A stretch of 64,000 nt of DNA, taken from the NCBI GenBank assembly GCA_013399115.1, contig VXAA01001965.1, positions 320,531-384,530 on the forward strand, given 5' to 3'. Made by a program: the position numbers and the translations under genes. The notes beneath the pieces were generated by a model. That model searched no databases. It was given only the letters and a program-made list of their open reading frames with translations, and was not told where the DNA came from. This document shows positions 52,196-63,146 of this stretch, piece by piece; the first letter of the stretch is position 1; each line of letters starts with the position of its first letter. This DNA comes from Anseranas semipalmata (lineage: Eukaryota > Chordata > Aves > Anseriformes > Anseranatidae).

Positions 52196-52965
52196 GACAA
52201 AATTACAATCTTTATTTTCAGCATTCAGGCCGAAGACAGAGTTGGACACAAAGCCCTGCCTGCGGATGACTTTCTTCTTGTCTCATAAGGTTATTTCTGA
52301 TGATTTTTGCTACTAGAACAAGACATTATATAGGATTTTCTAGAATGGAACTTGAATCACAACTGTTTCTACTGAAACCTGGCACACATTTTCACGGTGC
52401 TCTAGAGTAGCTGCAATCCTGAGGTTCAGATCAACCTGGCTGAACAAAAAGCTTAACTAAAAATGTTGGAGTGAATCAATATTTCTCCAGCACGTTTGCA
52501 GTTAGTGTTTTAATTGGACCTGTTCAGAATGTTTCCCAAAGAAACTCTCCGAGGAAATTTTCCCATGTTGACTGTATCTGCCCACTTGTGCTTTTTGATG
52601 AGCTAGTACAAGCACTTCACGGGTCAGAATTTTTCCTGTGCCAAAATCTGCTAAGGGCAGGTTACGGTTCCCTGAGCCTGTGGTGCACATGCAAGTCATG
52701 GGGTTGCTCTCGCTTGTGCCAGCTGGCAGAAGGACCCCGTGGGCCAGCTGGCAGCTAGGGCTGGCTGGAGTGCAGGCACCCCCCAAACACCCCTTCTCTC
52801 GCTTGCTGCTCGCTGGGACACTGGTGCCAGCTCCTACCTGCCAGACAGCAGTCAGGTGCAACCTCGTTCTGAACGTGTTGGGTTGCATCAGAGGGGCTAT
52901 GCTGGAGGTTGAGTTTGATCTTGAACTGTTACAATAATGAAAGGGAAGGATGTTGAAGCTTTTCT

Positions 52966-53015
52966 AATGATCCTTATGGGTCCCTTCCAACCTGGGATAT
53001 TCTATGATTCTATGA
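52966..53015 (+). mobile_element. CR1 LINE extreme 3' end, plus orientation
   Basis: The words gatccttatgggtcccttcc and aacctgggatattctatgat followed by a second octamer tctatga are the terminal bases of a CR1 copy. Upstream of 52966 the match fades, although ggttgagtttgatcttgaac near 52906 may be a degenerate continuation. Confidence 0.85.
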
Positions 53016-53528
53016 ATAAATGGGATATGCTGATTTTAAGAGAATTGCATGGACTGTATGGATTGTAAACATCGGTGTTCCCATTGGTGTTAATGTGAAA
53101 ATTCAGCTCACTGAGCAAGCAGAAAAGTATTTTCATTTACTGTACTTTGGTTTCCCACGCTGGAAAATAATCAGTCTTTACAAAAGCACGGGAGTGCTTT
53201 CACCGTACGGGTAGGAATCTTGGGTGACTTCTACAAACTGATACACAGGTCTGCGTTCCCATGAAAATCAGGGAGGCTTAATCTAATACATAAAGGTTTG
53301 TAAGGTCTCTGAGACTCTTATCTCTTTTCTCAAAAGTATATTATTTCTTGAATCCAGTCTACTCATACCAAGCTGTAACAAGATTATAGTACATTGCTGT
53401 AAGACTAAAAAAGCTGTGATCGAACCCAATAAGTTTATTTAGTTTTATTCTTTACTTCTTCCCAGAAGAAGCATATAAACAAATGGGGTGCTCAGTCCTA
53501 AAAAGGTTACTGCCAACATCCACAGTTT

Positions 53529-53562
53529 AAAAAAAAAAAAAAGAAAGAAAGAAAAAAAAAAG
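53529..53562. repeat. A-rich/(GAAA)n simple repeat
   Basis: A run of A, then gaaagaaagaaa, then A again. Purine-only simple repeat. Confidence 0.88.
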
Positions 53563-54488
53563 AGGATTAAGTACTTCAGCTTTTAGTTTTTACTTTCACT
53601 TGAAAGTTTAAGTAAACTCTATCCACAGGTCTAACTCTATCTAACTCTACCTCCACTGAGGTCTATTTTGTTAAATACTTTTAGCAGACATTTGTCTGGA
53701 CATAGCAGACTACAAACATATAGCTCACTTCTGTTCAGAGTCTCTCAAAGTAAGACCCTGAGCCTCTTAACTCCCACACCTTTGAAAATGCCTACTGAGT
53801 TTAAGACTGCTCAGATGTGTTAGCACTGCAGATTCAAGACCTAAAAATAGTGCTATTGCATTCAGTGAAAATTGCATTACACATCAGGTGGCAGTATTTC
53901 AAGACTCGGTACAAGAAAGCACTCTGGGAAGAAAACGGTATATAACTCATGTACTGTAACAACAGCAAAGTTACATAAAGCAGAGATGACTCAACTTACA
54001 CTAAAAGTTATTTAGAAATAGATAGCTTTATAATTTTATGTAATTGTCTATCACACTGTACTACAAGGTGAGTATATAAACCAGGCAAAATGTATTCATA
54101 AATGAATGTTTAAAAGCTGACTAGAGACATCAAATGCCTTGCCTGGGGCCAGGTCACCATCTCTGTCAGTTTTTAAGTGTTCAGGATACCAGAAGCTGGG
54201 ACCCGGCAAGAGACTGACACAAAACCCTTCTTGAAAATTTAGTCAAAATGACCAACTTGCAGGACCAGAAAAATACATATTTATACAACTATGCCAAAAT
54301 ACCAGCTCTTCTTTTCCCAGGTTACTTTAGCTCCAATCTTTAAGACATACAAGTTCAGAAAGGCTAACTTCAACCTGTAGCATAACTTGTTTATGAGCAA
54401 ATGGCATCCTATTAGCATCATATTAGCTGTGTTAAAAAGCTGCCCAAAAGAGTATGCACGGCAGAGAATATTCTTATTGTAAGTACTC

Positions 54489-54605
54489 TTATTTGTATTT
54501 ATTATGCAGACATGGGCACTTCCTCTGTTTGGATTCCAGTGTGCTGGGTGCTGTACAAAGCTAAGAAAAACAGAGTCTATCCTAAAAGCTTTATAATCTG
54601 AACTG
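54489..54605 (+). repeat. Probable ancient amniote interspersed-repeat relic
   Basis: Ordered blocks ttatttgtatttatt, ccagtgtgctgggtgctgta, caaagctaagaaaaacagag, tctatcctaaaagctttata and atctgaact closely follow a repeat I know as abundant in turtles and other reptiles ('...attgtgctaggcgctgtaca...', 'agagcttacaatcta'). The match extends over about 115 bases at moderate divergence. I cannot name the family with certainty. Confidence 0.55.
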
Positions 54606-57600
54606 ATAATGTTTTTAGCTATTTAAGAGGCACTGCGAACATCACTGAGAAACTGCACATGTAAATAAGCTGTACAGGTTCCTGTCTCAGAGAACACAGA
54701 GTACAGCATTTTGACAGCATATTGGAAGAAAATTAACAGAAAAACAGAAGCAAGTAGGAAGACAACACAGCAACAAAGCCAATGTTTGTATAAATCACAT
54801 GGGAGTTGTCCTTAGAAATTTGTTTTTTGTTAAAAATAATGCTGTACGTTCCCATGTGTTTCTTAATCAGTACATTCTTTCTGAAACAGAAGTAGATATC
54901 TTTTGGTGTTAAGTTTGTTCACTTTAAGATATGCACAGGCATTTTGCTTCTGACAGTTATTATGTTGTCATGCATGTTGTTTTGCTTTGCAAACAGATTG
55001 GCCTGGAGTTGTACCTGTGTATCCTCCACAGTACCTTTGCTCAAAGCACATCTTAACTAAATACAATAGAAAGATAATGATAATAGAAGGATAACAGAAG
55101 GACAAGACCTCCAGAAATGAAACAAAATGTAACTGGAAGATATTTGTCTTTAACCTGTAATTAAAATTTCTAATGATGAATATCTTGTGATTTTTCCTTG
55201 GTAGCCTCTAATAGAACTTAATTGTACTTACAGAATGTATGTCAACTTCTACTTTCCCTTGCTATAAATAAAGCCTATTACTATTTACTCATCCCTCAGC
55301 AGACATACAGGAGGATTTACTATTTTCCTGACAATATATTGGAGCACAAATCATCCTTTACTCCCCAACTCTTCACTTTTATACCTCAAACGAACCATTA
55401 TTTTGACTTTGCTTCATCAGTCATCTGTTCTTCACTTTTGCAACTTTTTATGATGGTGTGGATATTTTGCATCAACCTGAAAGCTTAGTTGCCAAGTCTG
55501 GATGAAGTGTTTCACCCGAGGGCTCGTAGTTGTTTGACTCTACTCAGCAGTAAACCTCCAGGCCTTAAGTATTGCATTCCTCTTACATTTTAAAACAATG
55601 CTAATGGTCTGCTATTAACCCCAGGCCTCCCCAGCCTGCTTCTGTTGTACCAGTTATTCCACACTTCCCATTTGTTCAGGGACCGTTCATTTTATTTCTC
55701 AGGTGATACTTAAAACTTTTCTCACCTGCATCAGTTAAGTCACTGCCTTCCACTAAGAGGGATTTCCACTGACCAATTGCACTTCCTATTTCTAAGCGCT
55801 CAACACCAACTGACTGTAATGTCTCACTAAGTTGAACCTGTTTTTATATTATGGGATGAAATAAAAATAAGATCGTCCTATTCTACCATGACCATCACAT
55901 TCTTTAAAGACCTCAAGACCTCCCTTTTTCCTAAACCCCTTAAACTGTGTTTTGCAACGTTTTCATTTTAGCCACTTATGTTCGTCTCTGAAACTCAACC
56001 AAGAATGGGGCTCCTCTGTGCGGTAGGCCGTGCTCAAACTCAGAATGCTAACCTCACAGAGCGTTGCACCCAGTGTGGTTCAGATGGACACAGGGCAGAG
56101 AAATGGGGTGCAAAAAAAATAAAGGAATAGCAAGTAGCACAATGATCGTATGTGGAGGCAGAGAACAAGACAAAGAGGAGTAAAAGTCAATAGCAAATAG
56201 ATGGAGGGCATGGCATAGGAAAAGTGACAGGAGTTGAAGGAAACTGAGGTGAATATGAAAGAATGAATGGGATCTGACCCAGCCAAGATAGTCTAGTCAA
56301 AACTGTAGAATTCTCTGAATGCCTAAAGCACTTTGCTTTCATTGTTTCTGCAGTCATTCATGCCTTGTGGACATATACCTTTACTTCATTGACCACTTTA
56401 TTGCTTCTTGTTACAGTTTCTTTCTCATCTCAGCGTTTTTGAATGCAAATAACCAAGAATACCTGGTAAATCAGACCTCACCCACAGCCACTCATCTTGT
56501 TTTGTATTACATTGAGCCTAGTTAGTAGGAAGGACAACTGACAAGTAGATATTCTTTGAGAGCAATGAGAACCGGCCATCTGATCCAGAACTCATAGGGA
56601 GAACACAGAATATTTCTGCATTTTTACACAAATTTTGCTTGATTAGGTTTATCTGCTCATAGCTGTACTGCTATCTGCTTGCCCTTAAAGAGCTAACTTG
56701 TGTGAAGAGTTTAAGGATCGTGAGAGGGGTACAAATGAAGCAGCCTGTAACTGTTCCCAGCAACTGAAGAGGTCAAGCGATGGTTCAGTAAAACAGTTGT
56801 TACAACCAGAACAAGATGAGTTCTTTCCACATTTCAAAGGGACAGAGTGGAAAGGAAACAGGAAATGCTAGCATCAAGCAGGTCTTTAAAAACTACAGAG
56901 GAAAAGCTCGCTAAAGAGGAACTCAAGAGAGCTTGCCTGCAGAAGGAAGCAACTTTGAGGTTTGGGGGCTAAGAAAGCCAAACAAACAACATGAAGCTCA
57001 GGGAAAAACCTCCATGGCTTACAGAGAAAAGTCCAGGAACACAGATCTGAAAATTGTGAAAACTGGACAATAGGGTCACAGTGTTTGTTACTAGGAGCCT
57101 TGTGCATCTTTTGTGCAAACAGAAGCAAAGCGCTGTTATTTTAGAAATTCTTTCTAAAGACTCTGTCTCTGACTGTCTTTGCAACTATGAAGGGGCAAAC
57201 CAGAGTGCTCCCAAACTCTGAAAAAGGACTAGGAACTAAACTACTAGGAACGTGCAGGACAGCAAGTAAAGTTGGAATGTTTAGCACATTTGATTTGATT
57301 TTTTTAAAGGAAAGAACTTTCCAAAAGGACTATCAGATCGATAATGTGATAAAACACTAAAGGAGAATGTTTTGTGTTCCAACATTTATGGGAATATTAA
57401 AAATATGGCATCACTGATGGAATTTAAGTATAAATGGTATCTAAGCATAACCAGCTGAGTGCCAGCTATGGAAAAATTTTACTGGTACCATGACAGTCCT
57501 ATTTTTACAGTGAAAGATACAAGATACTTAAGAAATATTCAGTTTTAAATTCAAGGCATTAATGATGGTTTATGCCATCATTACACAGTAAGCCACACTT

Positions 57601-58537
57601 TAAAACAGTGTATCTAGAATCCCAGGAGAGCAGGTAAAACAACTTTTCCAAATTATTACCTGAAAATGGTTCAAAATATTTTTACATTTTATAAGGAAGA
57701 AAAACACTAATGTGAAAAAATATTGTTTGAAGGTTGAAACTCAGTAACACAACAGAGGAATAACTTGCTGTTTCAGGAATCTTAGGGGGCCAGATAAGAT
57801 AAAAATCAATCTTTTACCTGCTGCTAGGATTTTTGTTTATCTTTTGCCTTCCTCTATATTGAATTATTAAGCTTTACAAGAGCATGTTCTTTAAGAAAAT
57901 GATTTTTTTTTTTTTTTTTAATTCTAGGTCAAGGCATTTCCACCTGCCAACTCAGCATCTTAAGAACTGCAGTTCTCAGGTTATTCTGCCCGCTTTCATT
58001 TTCGCTGTTGTTACTGTTCTGAGGTCACACATTCACTGTTTATGACGCAAAAACGCCTGGAGACCACCGTTTTCAATCTACGGGAGAGGACGTCACCTTC
58101 CCTCCCGTCGCTTCACACTAGCTTTAATCCCAGGTACTATCACACCGCGGGGAGAAAAGGCCACAAGCAGGGCACCGAGCGGGCCCTGGAGGTCAGTCAG
58201 GCGCAGAGCCGGCCAAACAACTCCTTCCGCCGTCCCCAACCAGGCCGCAGCCGGCCCAGCCCCGTGACTCGGCGGCAGCTGTGCCCGGCCCGGACAAAGG
58301 AGGCGGGTACGGCGGCTGCGGGACGCGCTCGGCCACAGCCCCGCTCCGCGCCTCTCCCCGGAGCCGCCCCCGCAGCAACGGCTCCTCCAACCGCCGCCCC
58401 CCCGCGGACCCCCCCCTGCCTCGCGCGCCGCAAGCGGCAGCAGGGATGGAGGCGCCGCCACCACGTGACCGCCAATTCAAACGACCGGCGCGAGACGCGA
58501 GCCTCCCGCAACGGAGCATGCGCCGCCTAGCCGGCCG

Positions 58538-58825
58538 NNNNNNNNNNNNNNNNNNNNNNNNNNNNNNNNNNNNNNNNNNNNNNNNNNNNNNNNNNNNNNN
58601 NNNNNNNNNNNNNNNNNNNNNNNNNNNNNNNNNNNNNNNNNNNNNNNNNNNNNNNNNNNNNNNNNNNNNNNNNNNNNNNNNNNNNNNNNNNNNNNNNNNN
58701 NNNNNNNNNNNNNNNNNNNNNNNNNNNNNNNNNNNNNNNNNNNNNNNNNNNNNNNNNNNNNNNNNNNNNNNNNNNNNNNNNNNNNNNNNNNNNNNNNNNN
58801 NNNNNNNNNNNNNNNNNNNNNNNNN
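58538..58825. other. Assembly gap (288 N)
   Basis: A run of 288 undetermined bases within the most GC-rich part of the window. The true length of missing sequence may differ. GC-rich promoter sequence is a frequent drop-out in assemblies, and this gap probably hides the NUP50 transcription start and most of exon 1. Confidence 0.99.
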
Positions 58826-58844
58826 GAGGGGACGTGCCGTGGGG
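58826..58844 (+). other. NUP50: NUP50 non-coding exon 1, 3' end
   Basis: Immediately after the gap, the sequence gaggggacgtgccgtgggg is followed by GTAAGT at 58845-58850, a consensus 5' splice site. Its place in the CpG island upstream of the coding exons makes it the likely donor of the 5' UTR exon. The exon start lies in the gap. No transcript evidence is available, so the assignment rests on motif and position. Confidence 0.6.
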
Positions 58845-61782
58845 GTAAGTGGCAGCCCTCCTTTCCTCCCCTTCCCTCCCCTCCCCTCCGCGGCTGGCGC
58901 GGCCCCGTCCTCCTCGCCGCCGTCGCTGCCGGGCCCGCGGTCGCCGGGCCGGGCCGCCTGAGGCCGGGGTCTCCGGGGCCGTGCGTGCCTGGAGCCAAAG
59001 CGCCCTCTCCGTGCGGCTCCTGGCGGCTCTCAGGCCTCGCCGCGTGTGAGCGGGCCGGCGGCTGGAATCGCCTTCCCTTCAGGGAACGCATGGGTCTCAG
59101 ACAGGGCAGAAGGGATGATCTGGTTGAAAATGTCACCCACAATGCATCCACCGGAATAAAAAGCCAATCCGGATCGCAAAGGAGAATAATGCCGAATTGC
59201 GGCTCACCCTTTAAGCCTCACGGGCACATATAGGGCCGGGTTCACGATTTTAGAGGGCGAATGGCGTTTTGACGAACCGCACAGGGGAGGACAGAAATAC
59301 GTTCAGTTACTCGGCAAGTACGAGCTACCATTTAATGTCTGGAGGGGGAGGGGGGAACCTAAGGTGTTCTACGAGACTGCTGCTAGGCTTTTGGCATGGA
59401 AGCTAGTGGGACTTTGCATGTTAAACCGAAGGAACCTGCACTGAAGTAGGACACTGTCTCAGGAAATGAGAAACCTGGGTCTGCTACCATGTGCCCGTGT
59501 AACTTCCGGGGCTTTCACGCATTGTGAAATGTACTAGACGTTTCCTGCTGTGGAGCAGGGATTAAAAAGCGGCTGCGGTGCTAGATGTACATCTTCACAC
59601 TGCTTGTTTTAAGTCTTCTAAGTACTGATGAAGTGCTAGTGACTAATTTCACTCCCGAGTTTTAGGTTGTACATTCTGATAGTGCAAGTTTTTAAACCTT
59701 ATGGTAGGTAAATTATACCATGGACTGCAAATGCTAAAATTAAGACTTGTTCTCATAATACTACATTAAATAAGGCCTAGTAAATAAGTTACTAGGTGAG
59801 TTATAGTAGCTCAACAAAACATCCAATTTGTGTCTTTTAAATAAAAAGTGTTTCTCAAAATACTCCTATCTCAACCTGTTCAGAACATTTGCTACAAAAA
59901 CTTCTTGAAGGTTGTCCTGTGTATAGAAAATACGAGATAGAGATGGTTTTGCATTGCTTCCTGCTTCACAGGTTAGAAATGTGTAGAATTCTCTTGCTGC
60001 TGTCTTTGTATATGTTAGATGCTCTTATCTGCTCCTATTTTCAGTAGTGGTTTAGAGAAATCATGTGAACACAGGTAGGTGTGAAGAACCTGGAGCCTAG
60101 GCCAATTGGTTTACTCCTTTTTTTTTTTTTTTTTTTTCTTTTAGTGGAGAACAGGCTTTCTGGTTAATGAAGTGCTTGTAATGCTTCAGTGGCTGGCGTT
60201 ATAAGTGGTAATTTGATCTTCTGTGGAATCTGATGGGGTAATTCTAGGTTACAGTCTCGCAAGCCTTTGAGCTGTGGCTGCTGCCAAAGAGATGCAATCT
60301 TGCCTTCCTCTGGTGGCAAGCGTTTGTGTACCCTTGTGGGAAACTGGAGCAGGGAGCCAATTTTGAAATAAGTATTTTTAGTTTTTTCATTGGCTTAGAT
60401 TTAAATAGTTACCCAGTCTGCAGAGAATCATGCAGTGCATGGTAGGACCTCTACTTTCAGTATGGTGTGGCTTATGCCATTTTTAAAGCATTTATACAAA
60501 GCAGTCTTTTGTCACCATTCTTCTAAAAGAGCCTAATAACTTGCCTTTATTTGTGAAATTTAAGTGTCAGACCAAAATTCAAGGCTTTGACTTGTGACCT
60601 CTGTAAGACTGCTGTGCAGTTGGATTTACTGTTCTGTTTAAAAATACTTAGTTGGCTAAGCAAGATGTTCTGTACTCATGCGTTGTCATTTTTGGGTCTG
60701 AAATTCAACTATTTGTGGAATCATTTTTTTTCTGTCCATGTCTGAATCATAAACCTAAGACACTTTTTGGAGGAATTTTAATTCTTGCACTTAAGACCTA
60801 CATTGCTACAAAACTACATCTTTTCTCTGAAAAGTTTTCATATTAATGTCAGATGATAAAATCAGAGTTAATCAAAGAAAATTCTCTCCATATAAAATTT
60901 GAGTAATGTGATTGTTTGCCAAGTCTTCAGATAAAATAACATAGCTGGATTCATTCTTTGTTTTTGAACAAAGCTGATGAGTTGTACTTTACTAAAATGG
61001 AATTCAGAAGTTAAAACCACAAGCATTACTTCTCCAAAGTTGATTTTGCTTTACATTGCAGGGTTACCTAGCAAAATAACAATTAGCTGCTCACGTTAAT
61101 TGCTTGAAAACCCATGATACACCTTAGATGTCCTCTGGAGGAAAAGTCATCTAATTTATTTGCAGCAGAATTTTTCAACATTCTAATTAATGTCCTAGCA
61201 ATCCTGCTTTTTGTAGGAGAGTGTTGTTTTCATCCTTACCCAAACTAAGCTCACCATCCAGTTGCTTCAGTAGGTCCTTATCACTATTTATTTTAGGTGC
61301 TATCAAGCAACTTTTCTCTTGCCAGACTATTGCTGCTTACCTGGGTATCCTGAAGCAAGATGAACTGGGATGTGGAATCTTTTAGCCAGATCCTTTTTTG
61401 TGTATTTGGTGGTTTTTTTGTTTGTTTGTTTTTGCAGCCCTTCAGACTAAGCGGTGAGAAGGTATGGGTTATGGGACTGAAAGGAATTTTTTTAGCCAGC
61501 TCTGTTGCCAAAGAACAATCACCCTGTAATTGAACTGCATGTTTCAGCTGTTTCTTAAATTTAATATCAAGTGTGGCTAATAACCACAACTCCAGTTTCA
61601 CGTGCTGTTGATTGTTGTTAAAAACACTTGGTTTTCAATTGTCATTCCAGTTTTGACTGACTTCTGTATGAACTGTGATTCTCATTACTTGTTCTGAATA
61701 ATACAAATTAAAGATCGCTGTTGCTTAGAAGTTAATTCCTGTGCATTTGATTTTGTGCATTTCTGATTATTTTCATACACAG
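58845..61782 (+). other. NUP50: NUP50 intron 1
   Basis: Begins GTAAGT within the CpG island and ends with a pyrimidine-rich stretch, a plausible branch point (ttctgat at 61761-61767) and acacag. It includes a T run at 60118-60137 and a short TTTG repeat near 61417-61433. No further exon or transposon was recognised in it. Confidence 0.6.
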
Positions 61783-61861
61783 GTGTGGAAAAATGGCAAA
61801 GAGAATTGCAGAAAAGGAACTGACTGACAGGAACTGGGATCAGGAGGATGAAGCTGAGGAG
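61783..61861 (+). CDS. NUP50: NUP50 exon 2: start codon and residues 1-23
   Basis: The exon begins after the acceptor acacag, with ten untranslated bases before ATG at 61793. The context AAAATGG has A at -3 and G at +4, a good initiation context. It encodes residues beginning MAKRIAEKELTDRNWDQ and ending in the acidic stretch EDEAEE, which I recognise as the vertebrate NUP50 N-terminus (human differs at residue 5, N for I, from memory). This N-terminal segment is one of the two importin-alpha contact regions known for the family. The exon ends at GAG followed by GTACAC, a donor with only partial consensus, in phase 0. Just downstream, at 61879-61899, is a strong-looking decoy acceptor. Confidence 0.95.
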
Positions 61862-63062
61862 GTACACTATACATTAGATTTTTTTTTTTTTCCCCATAGC
61901 AGGTAGTAGGGTAGTTATCTACATGCGCTATTCATCTTGTGGGTGAAATCTACAGTAAAATTGGTTAAAAGTGTAATAATTAAAGATGATTTTATATAAA
62001 TCAGTGATTTTTTTTTTTTTAAAAAGCTTCCAATATATGCAGACCATATGGCAAAGCAGCTTTTAACAGTTAAAATGACATCACCAGTTTAGAGGAAAGG
62101 AAGTTTACATTTCTAAAGGGAAACCCAGGCTTGTTAGAATGTATAATACTTTTGAACTCTTCAGCTGTGTGATGGGTATTTATTCAGTTCATGGGAAAAG
62201 TGATTTTGATTTCTTGAAATAGTTGACTTTAAGCTTCAGTGACATAATACAGTCTAGATAATTTTCTTCGTATCTCTCCTGCCTTTTTTTTAATAGGTCA
62301 GTAATAGTTAATTTCAGAAGTATGTTAGTTTAGAGTGCTTTGCAGAATGTCCCTACACAGCCAGAGGAGTTGAGCATACAGTCAAATGACACATTTCATC
62401 TGGTTGTGAAAAGAGACTTTTGTGTTTATCATCTCGTATTTATTTCATGCTTGTGTTTTATCTCTAAACAAATTATGCCAGCTTCTGTGATACTAAAAAT
62501 ATTAAATGTTTAGGCTTATAGAATGTCAGAAAGAAAACTGATAGTATTCTTCCAGAATCTGCATATAAAGAAACTTAATTTCCTCATTTATTCTGGGGTG
62601 GTAGTTAGTCATGAGCTTCCTGTGCTAATACCCGAACTTCCCTAGACTGTGCGAGATTGATAGTACATTTCAGTATACCTTCTCCAAACTGAATATTGTT
62701 TGTAACAGTGCAATACTGACAGCTTACCTTCAGCAAAGATACTATTTCCTTGTTTTTAAAAAAACAGAATTTCTTGAATTATTTGTCTAGTAAAATTGAG
62801 ATTGCAGTCTGTATAAAAGGAAATTAAATGCAGAACAGGGAAGACAGTACTGTTGATACTGTCACAGCTCTGTAATATTTTTATATTTTACTAATCACAG
62901 TACTATAATATTTTCTTTTTGATTTCGTCTCTTACTTGTTAGGGAGAGAAGTGTTACAGTTATATTCACAAACTATCTCAGGATCTCAGCCATCTCTTCA
63001 GACTATGATGATTTTATGCATTCCGCCAATTTCACTAATTATTTCCTAACTTCTTCTCAAAG
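61862..63062 (+). other. NUP50: NUP50 intron 2
   Basis: About 1.2 kb, from GTACAC to a pyrimidine-rich end (ttcttctcaaag). Thirteen T followed by ccccatag at 61879-61899 imitate a 3' splice site only 38 bases into the intron. The rest is AT-rich with T-runs and no recognised element. Confidence 0.9.
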
Positions 63063-63146
63063 GTGGGAACCTTCTCTGTGGCTAGTGAGGAAGTCCTAAA
63101 GAACAGAGCTATTAAAAAAGCAAAGCGACGAAATGTTGGATCAGAG
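63063..63146 (+). CDS. NUP50: NUP50 exon 3: residues 24-51
   Basis: Twenty-eight codons, in frame with exon 2. They begin VGTFSVASEEVLKNRAIK and continue through a basic KAKRR cluster to NVGSE. In the family this basic cluster belongs to the second importin-alpha-binding segment, which competes with nuclear localisation signals. The exon ends at GAG before GTAATG. Residue 29 is valine (GTG, 63078-63080), where human NUP50 has the methionine that starts the short isoform. No other in-frame ATG exists in this exon. Later exons, with the FG repeats and the Ran-binding domain, lie beyond the window. Confidence 0.96.

Larger units (their letters stand above)
46586..52965. other. Gene-free interval with simple repeats
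   Basis: No recognised exon. A 121-codon open frame at 47256-47621 has no known family signature and is most likely chance. The interval holds a TA microsatellite (46930), a pyrimidine minisatellite (50261), and an A run at 50843-50859. A locally GC-rich stretch lies at about 52640-52860. Confidence 0.5.
53016..58079. other. Gene-free DNA upstream of the NUP50 island
   Basis: Five kilobases without a recognisable exon. It holds an A/G-rich simple repeat (53529), one probable ancient repeat relic (54489) and a poly-T run at 57903-57919. A conserved distal NUP50 promoter element could lie here, but I cannot point to one. Confidence 0.5.
58080..59110 (+). promoter_or_regulatory. NUP50: CpG island, NUP50 promoter region
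   Basis: G+C and CpG rise sharply from about 58080 and fall after about 59110, in contrast to the AT-rich DNA on both sides. This is the usual picture for a housekeeping promoter. Visible motifs upstream of the gap are a CRE-like GACGTCA at 58089-58095, an E-box CACGTG at 58462-58467, CCAAT at 58472-58476, and GCATGCGC (an NRF1-type half) at 58516-58523. No TATA box is seen. The island precedes the first coding exon of NUP50 by about 2.7 kb, and a splice donor sits inside it at 58845. Divergent transcription is possible but has no support in the sequence. Part of the island, probably including the start site, is missing (58538-58825). Confidence 0.85.

Noticed and set aside
53881..53894. Plus-strand CTCF-like motif (12 of 14), seemingly divergent to the one at 52182; similar 11-12/14 matches at 1661, 3750, 15080 and 63475
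   Set aside because: By a rough count of base degeneracy, around a dozen 12/14 matches are expected by chance in 64 kb on two strands, so a boundary-like pair cannot be claimed.
1..58000. PHF21B exons expected from human synteny
   Set aside because: No PHD-finger or other PHF21B-like peptide was recognised in the minus-strand frames. Small exons below the size I could inspect reliably are not excluded.
58093..58464. Divergent minus-strand gene sharing the NUP50 island
   Set aside because: The minus-strand frames are GC-driven, no splice donor or recognised product was seen, and the key sequence is in the gap. It remains possible but unsupported.
58042..59233. Long overlapping open frames on both strands across the CpG island (up to 226 codons when Ns are read through)
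   Set aside because: Open frames occur in many phases at once because GC-rich DNA has few stop codons. They are alanine/proline/arginine-rich with no family signature, and several are bridged only by undetermined bases.
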